From positions 14,367,001-14,431,000 of the forward strand of contig NC_061779.1 of assembly GCF_022458985.1 (NCBI RefSeq): a DNA stretch of 64,000 nucleotides, read 5' to 3'. Below are positions 1-12,080 of this stretch, in pieces (position 1 is the first letter of the stretch; each line of letters begins with the position of its first letter). The DNA comes from Mugil cephalus. Its lineage: Eukaryota > Chordata > Actinopteri > Mugiliformes > Mugilidae. A program made the position numbers and the translations under genes. The notes beneath the pieces are model-generated. The model was not told the origin of the DNA and ran no database searches. It saw only the letters and a list, made by a program, of their open reading frames with translations.

Positions 1-299
1 GAGCATGCGTCTGGATTTCATACCAGGGACTAAATAGGCTCTCAGGGAACCCAACAGAGTCAGCATGGAATATGCAGCTCTGTGATTGGCTCAACAGTGA
101 TGGGGGCGGGGCCTACTGTGTACAGGAAGTTTAGAATGACAGGTCTCAGCTAGTGTGGCACTCTGTATGAAACTGCACACTGTTGAGACAGCTCCTGAAT
201 GAGTGGAGTGTCAACTGAAAGATAATCTCGATTTATCCCTTTGCTAAAATATGTTGGATTCATGCAAAAAAAAGCCTTGAATTAAGTCAGCTGGAATTT

Positions 300-690
300 C
301 TTGAAGACGTTTTGCCACTCATCCGAGTAGCTTCTTCAGTTCTGATAAACTAGTGGGAAATTGAGGTTTAAATAGGAAAAAACCCAGCCGAAACTTGCTT
401 GACCAGAAACTGGGGTCACTAATTCCCATCCAGAAACGCATGGCCCTACACAGGAGAGCCAGCTCATCAGGTAACAACTCAGCAGTCCACCTCCACCTGA
501 AGGACAAAGGGCACTCACTCCTTACCAACGTCAAAGTCCTGGCCAGAGAGGACAGATGGTTTGAGAGTAAGGAAAGCCATCTATGTCAAAGTGGAAAAAC
601 CTTCTCTAAACAGAGGAGGGGGACTATGATTTAATTTACCATCTATTTTTGGATTACCGTGACCTGGATGACTGAGAACCTTCACAGACA
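300..690 (+). mobile_element. Penelope-like element fragment with GIY-YIG endonuclease piece
   Basis: The block opens with a motif reading gaagacgttttgccactcat, which I know as a common fish interspersed repeat. It runs into a coding stretch whose residues include RMALHRRASSSG, SAVHLHLKDKGHS and REDRWFE, the C-terminal GIY-YIG nuclease region of Penelope-type retroelements. A frameshift near position 570 breaks the frame. The following frame continues with AIYVKVEKPSLNRGGGL, which is the expected next piece. The reverse transcriptase is absent, so this is a dead 3' fragment. Family assignment is from memory of related proteins, not from a search. Confidence 0.7.
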
Positions 691-734
691 AGGTGCATTT
701 AGACAAATTTAAATTTTGGTGGGAGGGGAGTTAA

Positions 735-842
735 AAAAATATATGAAAAATGTCTGATCACCCAAAGATTTTGAAACCCCCCTGCAGTACCCCCGCACAC
801 TCCGTAGGGGTCACATACCCCCTGTTGAAGACCTATACTCAG
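735..842 (+). repeat. Partial hAT-like MITE (right half)
   Basis: The end of this block (ccccctgttgaagacctat) and the preceding aaaaatatatg-aaaaatgt-gattttg stretch match the right half of the MITE at 16,210-16,582. Only the right half is present, so it is a truncated copy of the same family. Confidence 0.5.
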
Positions 843-1933
843 TTGTTCCATGGAGCTTTTGTACGACGAGTGGGTTGGTACCTGCATTTATGTGCGCATG
901 TAACTGACACAATGCAACCATGGTGTGCTACAGCACTTCAAGGAATATAAATGCATATGTTGCATCTGGTCTGAATAGGTTTATTTAATTCTGTGCAATT
1001 TGATAATTTGCAAGCAATGACTAGGAGACTGCAGTGGTAGACTAATAAATGACAAAGGGCCTGGCTTGGGACAGTGGTCTCACATGAATGGGGCAAAAAC
1101 AAGCAGAACAAATGTTCATCAAACCTATAAAAAAAAAAATCAAATATCAAAGCGCTGAGTGGTGCCTTAACTTTGTGCGTAATGCATTGAATCTGGTGGA
1201 CTTAGTGTCCCAAGGCTGCAGGTTAAATAAATTAAAAAACAACAAAAACTAATGATATTTCACAGGGAAAAGTAAAGTGTCACTTTAGATTCTGACCGCA
1301 TTTAGCTGGGTCGCACTGTGGATGAAAAACAGTGACAGGAGGAGGAAAAAAAAGGGGGATTTCACACATGACAAAAACTGAAACTGATATATTCAGGTAA
1401 CAGAATAGCTTATCAAAGCCCAGAATAAGGCCTGCAGCACAACATCACACGCTGCACAGAGCCCTATTGACTACCAATAGCCTGGAGGGGCCTTGTGATG
1501 GAGTTTCTGTCAGAATCAGAGTACAAAGTACAACCAAAGTACAAGACACAGGGAGATATTTACCTTTAGTCTCTGGCTGTGGATTTTGGATGCGGCACAT
1601 ATCCACTTACAGGGCTGTATTCAGATCAAACAAAATACTGTGTTTGACCAGACTTCAGTCGCACTCAAAGTGGCCAAAGTAAAGGGAGTAGAAATATGCC
1701 CCTGACATAGGTAAATACTTGTACAAATGAAGTGTTCAACCAAGACCAAAAGAATTCAACCACGTCTTTAACGGAGTTAACTACCCAGGAACATTGTCTG
1801 TAAATCCACACAGGGACAATTACAAGCTGAAATGTAGTCTGAAATAAAACAAATACACCCTTTTTATTTCTCTGGAACTGCAGCTTCTGTTAGGACAGAA
1901 GGTTTGTTCGTGTTTAAGTGGAGTTTCATTTTC
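843..1933. other. Non-coding, no recognised feature
   Basis: AT-rich unique-looking DNA. The short open frames here lack recognisable domains, codon bias or splice context. I see no repeat that I can name. Confidence 0.5.
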
Positions 1934-2356
1934 GCCACTAGCTGCGTTTCCATTACAGAATTTTTTCTTTTCAAAATAAATAGATATTTCTGAAATTTCG
2001 ATAAATTACAAAGGCGCTTTGCACATGTTTCCACTGAAAGGTGTTTAGTGAACGAGCTTGTGATATCTCGTCACATGAGACTTCACTTTGAGGAAGATGG
2101 ACTTAAAATAAACTGGTCACATGACTCCCTGCATCATCTCCAGCGACGGGAAATGCATAAAAATTGTTTCCATTGCACTTTTGCGATAAACTTTTATATC
2201 GACACGTCTGAAAAACTACTTCATAAGAGGGTAAAAGTTTCTATCGATATTTGAGAGGGTTCTCGAAGCATAGGCATTTCCATTACCAGTTTTTTATTCT
2301 GATATTTAAGTTTTGCGCATTTCTCGAGGTAATGGAAAAGTGTCGCCTTAGTGCTT
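1934..2356. mobile_element. MITE with imperfect terminal inverted repeats
   Basis: The left end reads cgccactagctgcgtttccattac. The right end reads gtaatggaaaagtgtcgcc, whose reverse complement matches the left end around tttccattac and the terminal cgcc/ggcg. The interior has repeated tttccattgcac, cgataaa and atcgatat blocks and no transposase. The structure is that of a non-autonomous DNA transposon; the superfamily is not determined. The 68-residue open frame inside is not a gene. Confidence 0.55.
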
Positions 2357-4489
2357 GTTCTGAGGGTTTCAGGCTCTGGCCTCTAAATCTATCTAAATCT
2401 AAATCTATCTAAATCTAATTCTATTTGAATTACTACATGTTTTTACGATTACTTAACTGTAAAAGGATCATAATTTCAGTCATCATTATTATGTGCTACT
2501 ACTACTACTACAGTATATCGATATATTTTTGGTATTTACTAGTACAGTATAAAGCTTCTCCAAACAAATCTCTGTTTTTCTGAGAAGAGATTTTAATGAG
2601 CTCAGGTATGAAGCTGGATCGTTAATTAGATAATTAATATACTGTAAAAACTGTTACTTTGGACACATTCATAATATACAACGGCCAACTGCAATGACAT
2701 GATAATAAATGCTAATGGCGGCTTTTAATGAAGTGACGCTGAGTGCATTTAATATGTTTTCTTTAAACTATCTCCTGCTCAGAGGTCCATAGCGTGACCT
2801 GTAATGTTTTTGATTTCTATTTGCAGGCGTTTCCTTTCTCAGAATGGGTCCTGTGGTGAATGGCTTGAACACGTGGGTGAGATATCACACGATTCCTTAT
2901 TAATCCTGACTTTCTTAACATTAGCCCATTTTAACAACAGATTAATTTTGATTCTAACCACTCAGTAGGGATTATTAATTTTTTTTTTCTTCAGGTCTGA
3001 CTGAAAAAAACAAACACTCTGCGCTAACTTCTCAGGGAAGAAAGGCACAACATTTAAATCTCAGGGCCACCCTCAGAGCCCAGATTAGTGAGTGCATGCA
3101 AGTGATAGCATCAGAGTTTGAACCAGAGTGTTAGACACACATACACACACGCACACATAAGCACACGCATGCACACACACACACACACGCTACACACCCC
3201 TATATCAAAGAGCCCTTCTTGAGGCTTTGCATAGCAAACAGGTGCTAGATTAAATCAGGAGGGATGAGACAAAAGCTCAGTGTCTTTAACTTGCCTTGTC
3301 ACCCCAGAAGTCAAGTTAAAGCCTGAAAGAATAAACCTAGGCTCATGTTTAAAAGCGAATCGAGTTAAAAGACAAATGTGAGTGCCAAATTACAACAAAT
3401 AAATCAAATTAACTGACTGCACAGAAGCCTGAGGTGTTTTCCAGCTCTCCCTTTTACATGCATGCATCGGGCCGCCAAGTGTAGATTTGTGTGCATTAGA
3501 TGGGGATTATTTTTTGCTTTAAGATTAAAAGAGTTATAGTTAAAAAAAGACAGAAAGACGCTGTATGCTCATAGTAATCTAGCAACACGTGCAACGCTGT
3601 GGATCAGTGATGTATTTTTAATAGATTTTGAACACAGGCGGATTTGGCTCAAAATCAATAGGCCATGTCAAGGTTTGGCTACGCAGTCAACACTTGCTCG
3701 TAGGAAAAATTTGTTTTTGGTTTTGGTCTTTTCAAGGCAGTAGGAAAAATGTAAAACACCACCTGCTTAAACCGCTTCGAAAACTTGTTATCTCAGCATG
3801 ACTGACGAGGTGCTACAGAGACACACCAGTTACAAGATTTGCGGTTATTGAAAATGAGAGATTCCCTTATTTGGATTTCTTTCTGCGCTCCTCTTGAAAA
3901 ATGGCACGTCGTTCGCAATTTAAACCACAACCGACTTCGAATGAGAAAATGAATCACGCGCTATCAATCAAATCTGATTAAACCACAGCCAGCCGGCCCG
4001 AAGAGGCAGATTAGTTTATAACAGGTAAATAACAGGGATTGGTTCCAGTTTTGTCCACAAGTAGTCACAAATGTGTTAATACAGCCGGCGATTAAAATTA
4101 TAATACACAACATGTAACAGAGAGAAGAAAGAAATCCTTACATTTACATCCACACAGCCACATGACTGTGTCACTCATCGAAATGTGGGTTAATGAGGAC
4201 TCCGTGGTGAGAAAATCTCACCCACACAGCATATTTTTAGTGCGCTCTCAGGTGTTTCTGATAGGAAACAGGCTTTGACACATCTGTCCGCATTCAGACA
4301 CAGACTGTTTATGAGGTGAAAGAGGTGTCGCTCTATAACCTGGCTGAGTGTTTTTGTAGTTTCGACAACTCCAACAGAGCCTTCTCTAGTTAACAGCTTT
4401 CAGGGGCTTGGATATGAATTAAGCAGAACTCGCGTCGTCAATATTCTAGCATCGGAGGCAAAGCGCACGTTTAAAAAGGCAACTGGACC
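2357..4489. other. Non-coding DNA with a short (ATCTAA)n run and a CA array
   Basis: Contains an imperfect ATCTAA/ATCT repeat at about 2,383-2,418 and an interrupted CA array at 3,134-3,188. No coding feature is recognised. Confidence 0.5.
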
Positions 4490-4632
4490 CGTTGAGAAGA
4501 CGTTTCACCACTCATTCCAGTAACTTCTTCAATTCCAAGGCACTGGTGGGAAGTCTGAGGTTTAAATAGGAGACGCTGTGAGTATAACCCATCAGAAACT
4601 TGACTGTCATGACCTGAATGACTGAGACTGAA
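4490..4632 (+). mobile_element. Short relative of the 300-690 Penelope-type repeat
   Basis: It opens with gaagacgtttcaccactcat and continues with tggtgggaagtctgaggtttaaatagga. It ends with tgacctgaatgactgaga, which corresponds to the end of the 300-690 copy (tgacctggatgactgaga). The GIY-YIG coding section found in the first copy is missing, so this is an internally deleted or non-autonomous version. Confidence 0.55.
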
Positions 4633-6534
4633 ACTCTCCCGTTTCCTTATTTAAATGTAGCATCGCGGCTCGTCTGCCACGCACCAGAGCACCTTCAAAA
4701 TAGCATGAAGCCTAGAGCCGTGTTAGTTAACCAACAGTTTCAACACATTTTTAGTTCGGCCTCAACTCAGCAGCCTGTTCGGGTTTCAGGTGGGCTCCCG
4801 GGCCTTTTCATCTCACCCCGCACACCTGACTTCGTGATCATAAATACTGTATCGAGCTTTAAGGCACTGACTCCTCTCAGAACAAAAAAACAGTAAATCA
4901 GCAACAAAGTCGTGGGCAGAGCAGGTCTGCACCTGCACAGCTGTGCGCCGCAGCCCGTGACATCATGCAGAGTAACACAATCCCCAGACGGAGCCGCTCT
5001 GAGCAATGCCAGAGCCCAAAGGGGAATCGCTCAAACCTGCAACAGCAAATGAAATTGGCCACTTTGGCTCTGTAGCCTTTAAGTTTGTCATCTTTTTTTT
5101 TCTTTTTTTTTTTCTTCTGAATAATACTACATTTTGAAGCAGCAGCAGCAGAAATCGTCGGAGGCTGTTTCCTCCTGTCCAGTAGCCTTCTGTCAAGGTT
5201 ATTGTCACACTTTCATGCGGAGCCGCATCGTGAGCGAAGCCAGGCCAAATGAATTCTCTCCGTCTATCCCGCCTCATCTGTTCTGTGTCAGCCGCTGCAG
5301 CGTCTCATGTATACCAAAGCCTCCCTAAACACATCAATCATGAACGCACGCACAGTTTATCTCCGGACTCTCTGGATTTGCTGGAGCAGCTGGAGAAATC
5401 CTGAACACTGTTCCTGGAGAAAATGATTAAGATGTTTGACTTGCGTCTAATATTTTGTTTTATGGGGGGGGCATAGGGGGTAAAACCGTATTAAACAAGG
5501 TGAACAACATCTGACAAATGAGGCATCCCACAGGTGGTATTTATTGTTAATCTCACACAATTGACTGCTTTAGCTTTGTGTACTGCTCCTTTTGTGTCCA
5601 CCCCTGCAAGATAAGGTCTCACCATCTTATGCTGCACCCACATCTCAAAGCCGACTGCAGTGAATTATGTCATATGATGATGGATTGGGTTCCCTCTAGT
5701 GGCCTCTTCCACGCGCCTCTGACAGCATCCTGTTTTTGGTTTTATTCTAAAGGGGAATGGATCCTGCCGTGATCTCCACTGCAGCATCAAAATGACAAAC
5801 ATTTCAAGTCACAATGCGCTGAAATCTTAAAACGGGAGAAGAGCATTATAATAATCTAGGAGAGCCACTGATTTAACCAGATGAAGAGAAATTTAAAAAA
5901 ACCGACACTAAAACCGACGAGATGCAATGTTTCACCTCCACGGAGAAACCATGTCACTTTTTCTTTGCTAAGTGTGAATTTTAAAAATGCTGTAATGCTT
6001 CTGAAACCATTAAAATAAATTAAAATATCGTTCAAACATTATATAAGTATCAACCTCTTAACCTACAGTATTAGGGCCCAGACTGCAGCATGTAAAGAGT
6101 CGGCCCATGTTTGACCACATGAATGTTTCGTTCATACAGCTCTGTTTAAATAAGCAGTAATCACTTTATCTATAGATACACCGTATTTCGTCTTTGAGCA
6201 TAAATGAACTATGCAACAGGAGTAAAAGATGTAGTGCATAAGAAAGGTCAAAGTCCCACCACTTCCATGTCTCTATCATAATATTTTTCTAATTGGCAAA
6301 CAGTGTAATTAGTGGCATAATCAAAATGCAGTAAAAAAACAAAACAAACAAACAGTTGACCTATTTTCCAAAGTAGAAAGGACGTGAATTTGCATCTCTA
6401 TAGTTTGTTCTACTGGTAAATACACATAATAATGAATGTGACCGGTCACAGCTTTAACAATAAGATCATTTTCTCAGGCACGGAGAATTTTAGAGCGTTG
6501 GATCAACCAAATCTGCTCCGTGGGCTTCATTTTT
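4633..6534. other. Non-coding, no recognised gene
   Basis: Short frames such as 4,618-4,896 and 4,963-5,277 have no recognisable domain and no splice context. A CTCF-like core (one mismatch) on the minus strand lies at 5,689-5,702. Confidence 0.45.
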
Positions 6535-6662
6535 ACTCACCTGTCAGTTTATTAGGTACACTAGTGACAAGTACATTATAATATACCAGCATATATGGTC
6601 ATTTTAAACGATGTAGTTTGTGGTTCTGTTAAACTGTACGGAATAATTACAAAACTCCTTCC
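6535..6662. repeat. Tc1-type terminal fragment
   Basis: Starts actcacctgtcagtttattaggtacac, close to the terminal repeat of the complete Tc1 element at 19,866. It continues with ctagtgacaagtacattataat, which resembles the copy at 11,974. No transposase remains. Confidence 0.5.
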
Positions 6663-7337
6663 ATTATTATTTGGCCTCGCCCACTGGCTGACATGAAGCT
6701 GCCAAAATAAAGTCGTGTTTCAGTACAACACAATACAATTCAACGGTGCCACAAACCACAACCACAGTTATTTTAAACAAATGCTAAATACCATGGACTT
6801 TACAAAGCTGTAATTTAAGGTTAAGTCTCTTACATCAGAATGAATTTGTTTTCACTAATCAATTATGCTGCACAGGTGAGCAAGCATTAGTCCCAGTATT
6901 TACCTGCAGATTCTTTTATAAAATACTGTACGTTTACGTTGGTTTTCATCTCCTTTTAGAACCAAAGTCTTGGCAGAAGCTGGATTCATTAAAAAAAGAT
7001 TTGTTCATGTTCAGGTTCGTACGACGCAACCGAGCAACCTATAGTTAAGTTTCTCTGTGAAGATCTTCAGCGTCTCTTTATAGAACAATCAATAATTTGG
7101 AAAGAAAAAAATTAACAATGAAAGAATAACCAGTAACAACGTACACCGCTTTATAAGTTTCCTAACGTTAAATACATTCCCATCTGTTGAGGACTATGAA
7201 GCTGTTAAAGTTAATTGCACACCAGATCTGATGTGTTAGTTTGTGGTAATAAGACCAACCGACCGCACCGCTTGCCATCATTTAATTAGCCTATTAAGAT
7301 AAAAGTAAGGAGGAGGGCGAGCAGCTGAACTCCTGGT

Positions 7338-7364
<27 letters not shown>
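7338..7364. repeat. (CA)n microsatellite
   Basis: A near-perfect CA dinucleotide array of about 27 bases, directly visible. Confidence 0.95.
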
Positions 7365-7368
<4 letters not shown>

Positions 7369-7914
7369 TGAGAGTGTGTATGAAACGTGTGTGAAATCCT
7401 GAAACCCATCCACGCTGTCTTTCAGATAAGAGCATTACTGCCATTTTTACTAATTACTCCACAGCCTTTATAACAGTGCAGCGGAAACTATTAGCAGATT
7501 AATCCACGGGTTAATTGACGGAAAGTTAACTGCTATCTGTGTTTTTAAATTGATTCATCAGCCGCGGCACGAGGAAAGATGTAAAACGTCGGCTCGTATC
7601 AAAATTATTAAACCTTCTGACGTGTTTAGATTATTGTAAACTGAACATGTTGGAGGTTTGGACATTTTCTGACTTTTTATTTTTTTAATCCTCAGAAGAT
7701 CAAATGCTAAAATGAATAAAATGTCTGCAGCCAGGGTCTTGCCTTTGTTAGCTTTAGCACAACAGGTGTAAGAAAAGCACTTGTCCGTCAGCACAGAGGC
7801 CAGCTCCACCCAGGGACCGTGTCCTTGACAGTGTGCTGGTTATTTAAAATGCCTACATACCGGGGAGGGGTCAGGAAGGGGATATCAGAGACCTCCGCGT
7901 GCACGTGTGCGTTA

Positions 7915-7929
7915 CACGCCCCCTGCTGA
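7915..7929 (-). promoter_or_regulatory. CTCF-like core motif
   Basis: The minus strand reads TCAGCAGGGGGCGT, one base from the degenerate CTCF core CCASYAGRKGGCRS. Occupancy cannot be judged from sequence. Confidence 0.3.
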
Positions 7930-8662
7930 CTTCCTCCCTGCAAGGTGAAAAGAAAGCATCTGTCACGTGTAAAGGACGAGGCATGCAGCAGGTGTTTAAG
8001 TGAACCCACAGCTAATTTTAGAGGCAACGCAATCGCATACGAAGAGTATCACTGACGTGAAGTCAGAGCTGAAAAGGTTCACAAAAATCAACACTACTTT
8101 CACTGTGTAGCAAGAGAATTCGCGAAGTTGGCAGAAAGAGGAACGTCTGCCTGTCTGCGAAAACACGGATGAGTTTAAGTTCAACACAACAGCGAAGAAT
8201 GATGAATAAACCTTTGTAGAAAAAAGGTACAACATCACGTAATTGCTGACTATTTTTCGCATGCATATTCGAGTTCTCGAAGGCTGCACATTACTGAGTC
8301 AACATTTAATACAGAGTGCAGCTAAAATTCGTCCGTGGAGAATCACCGGCGCACTTTCATTTCAGTTAATACGAGTCAAGGAAAGAGTGCAGCAGCACAA
8401 GGACGGATTCAAACTAAGAGCAGCATGTCTAAACATATAACAATATGGCCTTTAATCACAGAAGCAGAAGAGAGAAGAGTAGAAGAAATGTTCACAATTT
8501 CTACCTTGCACTTGAAGTGACTATTAACAGGAACAGAGCAATAACTCTACCTGTATATGACCCTTTTCTCTCATTCCATTACTCTGACTTATTATTCTGA
8601 CTTATTATTGTAGGAGTGATGGTATAAAATCACCACTCTGTCTCATTTTAAATGTAGTAAAA

Positions 8663-8663
<1 letters not shown>

Positions 8664-8728
<65 letters not shown>
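8664..8728. repeat. (TCTA)n / GATA microsatellite
   Basis: About 16 uninterrupted TCTA (GATA on the other strand) units. Confidence 0.97.
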
Positions 8729-9451
8729 GACTACAGTTTCAATTTGTGGTTAGTTCAAGTCATAAATGTTAAAATGTTAATGGTTCAAAAACAAAACTGT
8801 TCAATGTGTGCAATCCCTCTCCTGCGTACTAAGAAAACCCAGACTGAGGACAGTATCAAGTTCATCAAGTTTCACGTCATTAAAGTAAAAACCCGGAGGA
8901 AAAAGAAAAAGGCAAAACACACAATGCTCCACAGAGATGGACAAAGAAGAGGGCAAGAGTAAATTTTCTGTTGTGGTATGTGGACACAGTTGTGGAACAT
9001 TATGCAAACGCAGACTGACCAGCTCCATTATTATTGTCTATTATTTTAGATAGTGGCAGATCTAATTTATAGATGTAGTAGCCTCAGATATGTCTATTTG
9101 TTCTGCTTTAGGATACTTAACTATGAACTAAATATATAAATATTTGCGGTGACAACTACCAGTTGTCAATCAACCAACCGCGAACTACGTGCAACGTTCA
9201 AGGCACGGTATAGAAGTTGGGCATTTAAAATTGAATTTAGCTCCTGATTCAAAAACATTAAGTTTGTCGTTTATAAAGAAGCCTATTGCCTGACTGTGAT
9301 GTGTTGCATATCACAAGTTTTCAGTTCTAATCTTGTGGTTTACACCATTATAAGTAACCGTGTAGCAAACACATTTAATTTGAGAATTTGATATTTTGGT
9401 CAATTAAAATAAACAGGGACGTTTTTTTTTCTGTTAACTCGCGATTAATGG

Positions 9452-9470
9452 TATTATTATTATTATTATT
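9452..9470. repeat. (ATT)n microsatellite, short
   Basis: Six or so ATT units, directly visible. Confidence 0.9.
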
Positions 9471-9786
9471 TTCATGGCTGCTTTTAAGGCAATAATTGAC
9501 GGTGATATTATCCCCAGTTTGGTGCGTTCACTGTCTGGATCATTACATATTTGTATAGGGCAATAGCAATTTAAGCTAACATTACGCAGGAATACAAGGC
9601 ACATGAAAAGAATTTCGATGTGTGACACTCACCACAGACTCTCAGACATTTTGGGACTCCTCCGTCCAACTTCAAAGAAAAATGTTCCGAGCTGTGGCGG
9701 TTTTGAGAATTTCTTGAGTCTTTTTCGCCCAACCGAATAGGCTACTCCACCCGGAAGTGACTTCAGTCGTTCAGGTTTGTTTAAAG

Positions 9787-9789
<3 letters not shown>

Positions 9790-9853
<64 letters not shown>

Positions 9854-9854
9854 T
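9790..9854. repeat. (ATT)n microsatellite
   Basis: About 21 uninterrupted ATT units lying between two TCTA arrays. Confidence 0.97.
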
Positions 9855-10122
9855 TGATTTAATTTAAAGAAAGGAAGAAATTAAGTATTTTTTCTGGTTC
9901 GTCTTATGTTTTTTATTGCCAGTGATTTTTTTTCACTGACTATCCTGTATCAATAAATGGGTGAAGGGACTCAATCTGTAAACATGAAAGTATGGAGAGC
10001 TTATAATTAGTAGTCTGATCATTTGTGCATAAATTTGGAGTAAATCACTTTGTTTTATCTTTTGTTTATTTTCTCTTTGGTATAAACCTCACATTTGCAA
10101 AAAATGTCAAATATAATATAGA

Positions 10123-10245
<123 letters not shown>

Positions 10246-10488
10246 CAATAAAACTCAAACAACCTCAGCATACGTCTGTCTGTCGGTCTGTCTCTATGTC
10301 TGCCTGTCTGTCTGTGCCTGTCTTTGTAGAGACAGTTACAGTACATGAGTGATATTAACTCTGCTTCATCTTCACCTCATCTTGGGTTTCAAATGCTTTT
10401 GCCAGTGCAGCAGCATGATCAGTCGTTTGCCTCATAGCACAGCAAACACCCACTCGTCTGTGTGTAGTTTCCTTTTAAACAGAGCACC

Positions 10489-10503
10489 AGTGCCATCTAC
10501 TGG
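10489..10503 (-). promoter_or_regulatory. CTCF-like core motif
   Basis: The minus strand reads CCAGTAGATGGCACT, which fits every position of the degenerate core CCASYAGRKGGCRSY. This is sequence evidence only. Confidence 0.4.
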
Positions 10504-11266
10504 CATGTTTTAGAAAACACGAGTTCACAAAGAATTGTCTTAGTTCAGTCAGCAGCATCTTAGACCAATTCTTGTTCCACCATTTTTGTGCATTGTGCTA
10601 CAGCTCAGTGATATCCGGACAGAGCAATACAGATTAAACTGGACGTACATGTGCGCATATGTGGGTCCTGATGTGAGCAGCTTACTGTGAGATTAACGGG
10701 AATTTGGCCCGAACAAACCATTTTTCATTTTTTTTTAATTTAGATTTAGATCTAAATTAAACAGAATCAAGGTCACTGTGAAGCAGTTTTTGTGTCCGGG
10801 TTAATATTTCACTTCACACTCAAAGCTGGAAATCTAGTAGAGCGGAAAACACAAGCAAGGACATTTTAATAAATACCTGTTTTACTAAAAATTAAACCAC
10901 TACAACCACATGGTAACAATTATTACATACTGGCCGTGGATCAAAAATCATTCTTATCGTTGAAGGTTATGGATATTTTTTCATCTTTATACTCAGACGG
11001 CTTTGATGCAGAGCCTGAGCGCAAGTCCAGGGAAGGTAGAATTACTAATTTAAAAAGAAAAAAAAGCGCAGAATGAACTGAGAGGTGTGTTGAATTTCAA
11101 GAAGCTACTCCACAACTGAATCAGACAAGATATGCAGGATTCAAGATCTACGGGATAAGCAATCGTATCCCTGTGAGGTTAAGTCATATAGTAATTCCGT
11201 CTCATTTTACAGCTCTTTAAATGTCTCTCAGAACTAACATGAACACAGAGTCCCGTACAACATTTG

Positions 11267-11268
<2 letters not shown>
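10504..11268. other. Non-coding, nothing recognised
   Basis: AT-rich DNA without a recognisable gene, repeat or RNA. Confidence 0.45.

Positions 11269-11310
<42 letters not shown>
11269..11310. repeat. (GT)n microsatellite
   Basis: 21 perfect GT units, directly visible. Confidence 0.97.
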
Positions 11311-11313
<3 letters not shown>

Positions 11314-11973
11314 ATCTTGAGGGGGAAGCATGTCTCCAGCCCTTCAAAGAACACATCTACCACCTCCCTTTGCCATTACTTTCCTGAGAATCACAACACC
11401 TACAAGGAAAATGGCTAAAAAAAATCACCTCAGAAATAATGATTATACAAGAGAGTTAGTTTTTGTTTATTTATTTATTTATTTAAATGGCTTCATCACT
11501 GGGCAAGTTTTATCTAGGGGAACTTAAGAGAACTACACTATGTTTTTTTGTTTTTTTAAATAAATATATATATATATATATTTCAAATAAACTACTGCAA
11601 CCATGTTTCGTGTTTCTCTACATGAACAAGGGCAAAGCACAAGAGTGGAGGATCTAAGCCATTTTGGTGTAGCTCACACTCGGTGGGTGATAGTTGGCCC
11701 TGTCACGTTCAACCAATAGTAGGAAAGTTATCTCTTTCTCTTTCTCTGCCTCTTTGTGCGGATCATAAGGGAACAGCACTACTTTGAGAAAGCACTAGTA
11801 CAGGAGGTCATCACCAACACACAATGCACGGTCGGTGCCGAATGACCACTGAAAAATAAATCGATGAGAAGCAAGATGTCTGGGAATAATAAATAATAAA
11901 TAAACATACTGTAGACTGGATGTTTTAACTGAGATATATATACATGCACAACTTTCTGAGGCATGTAAATGCA

Positions 11974-12080
11974 CACTCACTTGCCACTCTATTAGGTACG
12001 CTAGTGAAAATAAATGTATTCTAATATAACACAGCAGTAATTCACCAAAGCTTAACTGCACGAAGGTCATGATATTCAGA
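11974..12080. repeat. Tc1-type terminal fragment
   Basis: Begins cactcacttgccactctatt and continues aggtacgctagtg. The first 20 bases match the 19,866-20,857 element terminus almost exactly. The interior resembles the 6,535 copy. No coding remains. Confidence 0.55.

Noticed and set aside
2048-2254. 68-codon frame
   Set aside because: Falls entirely inside the MITE at 1,934-2,356 and includes its internal repeats.
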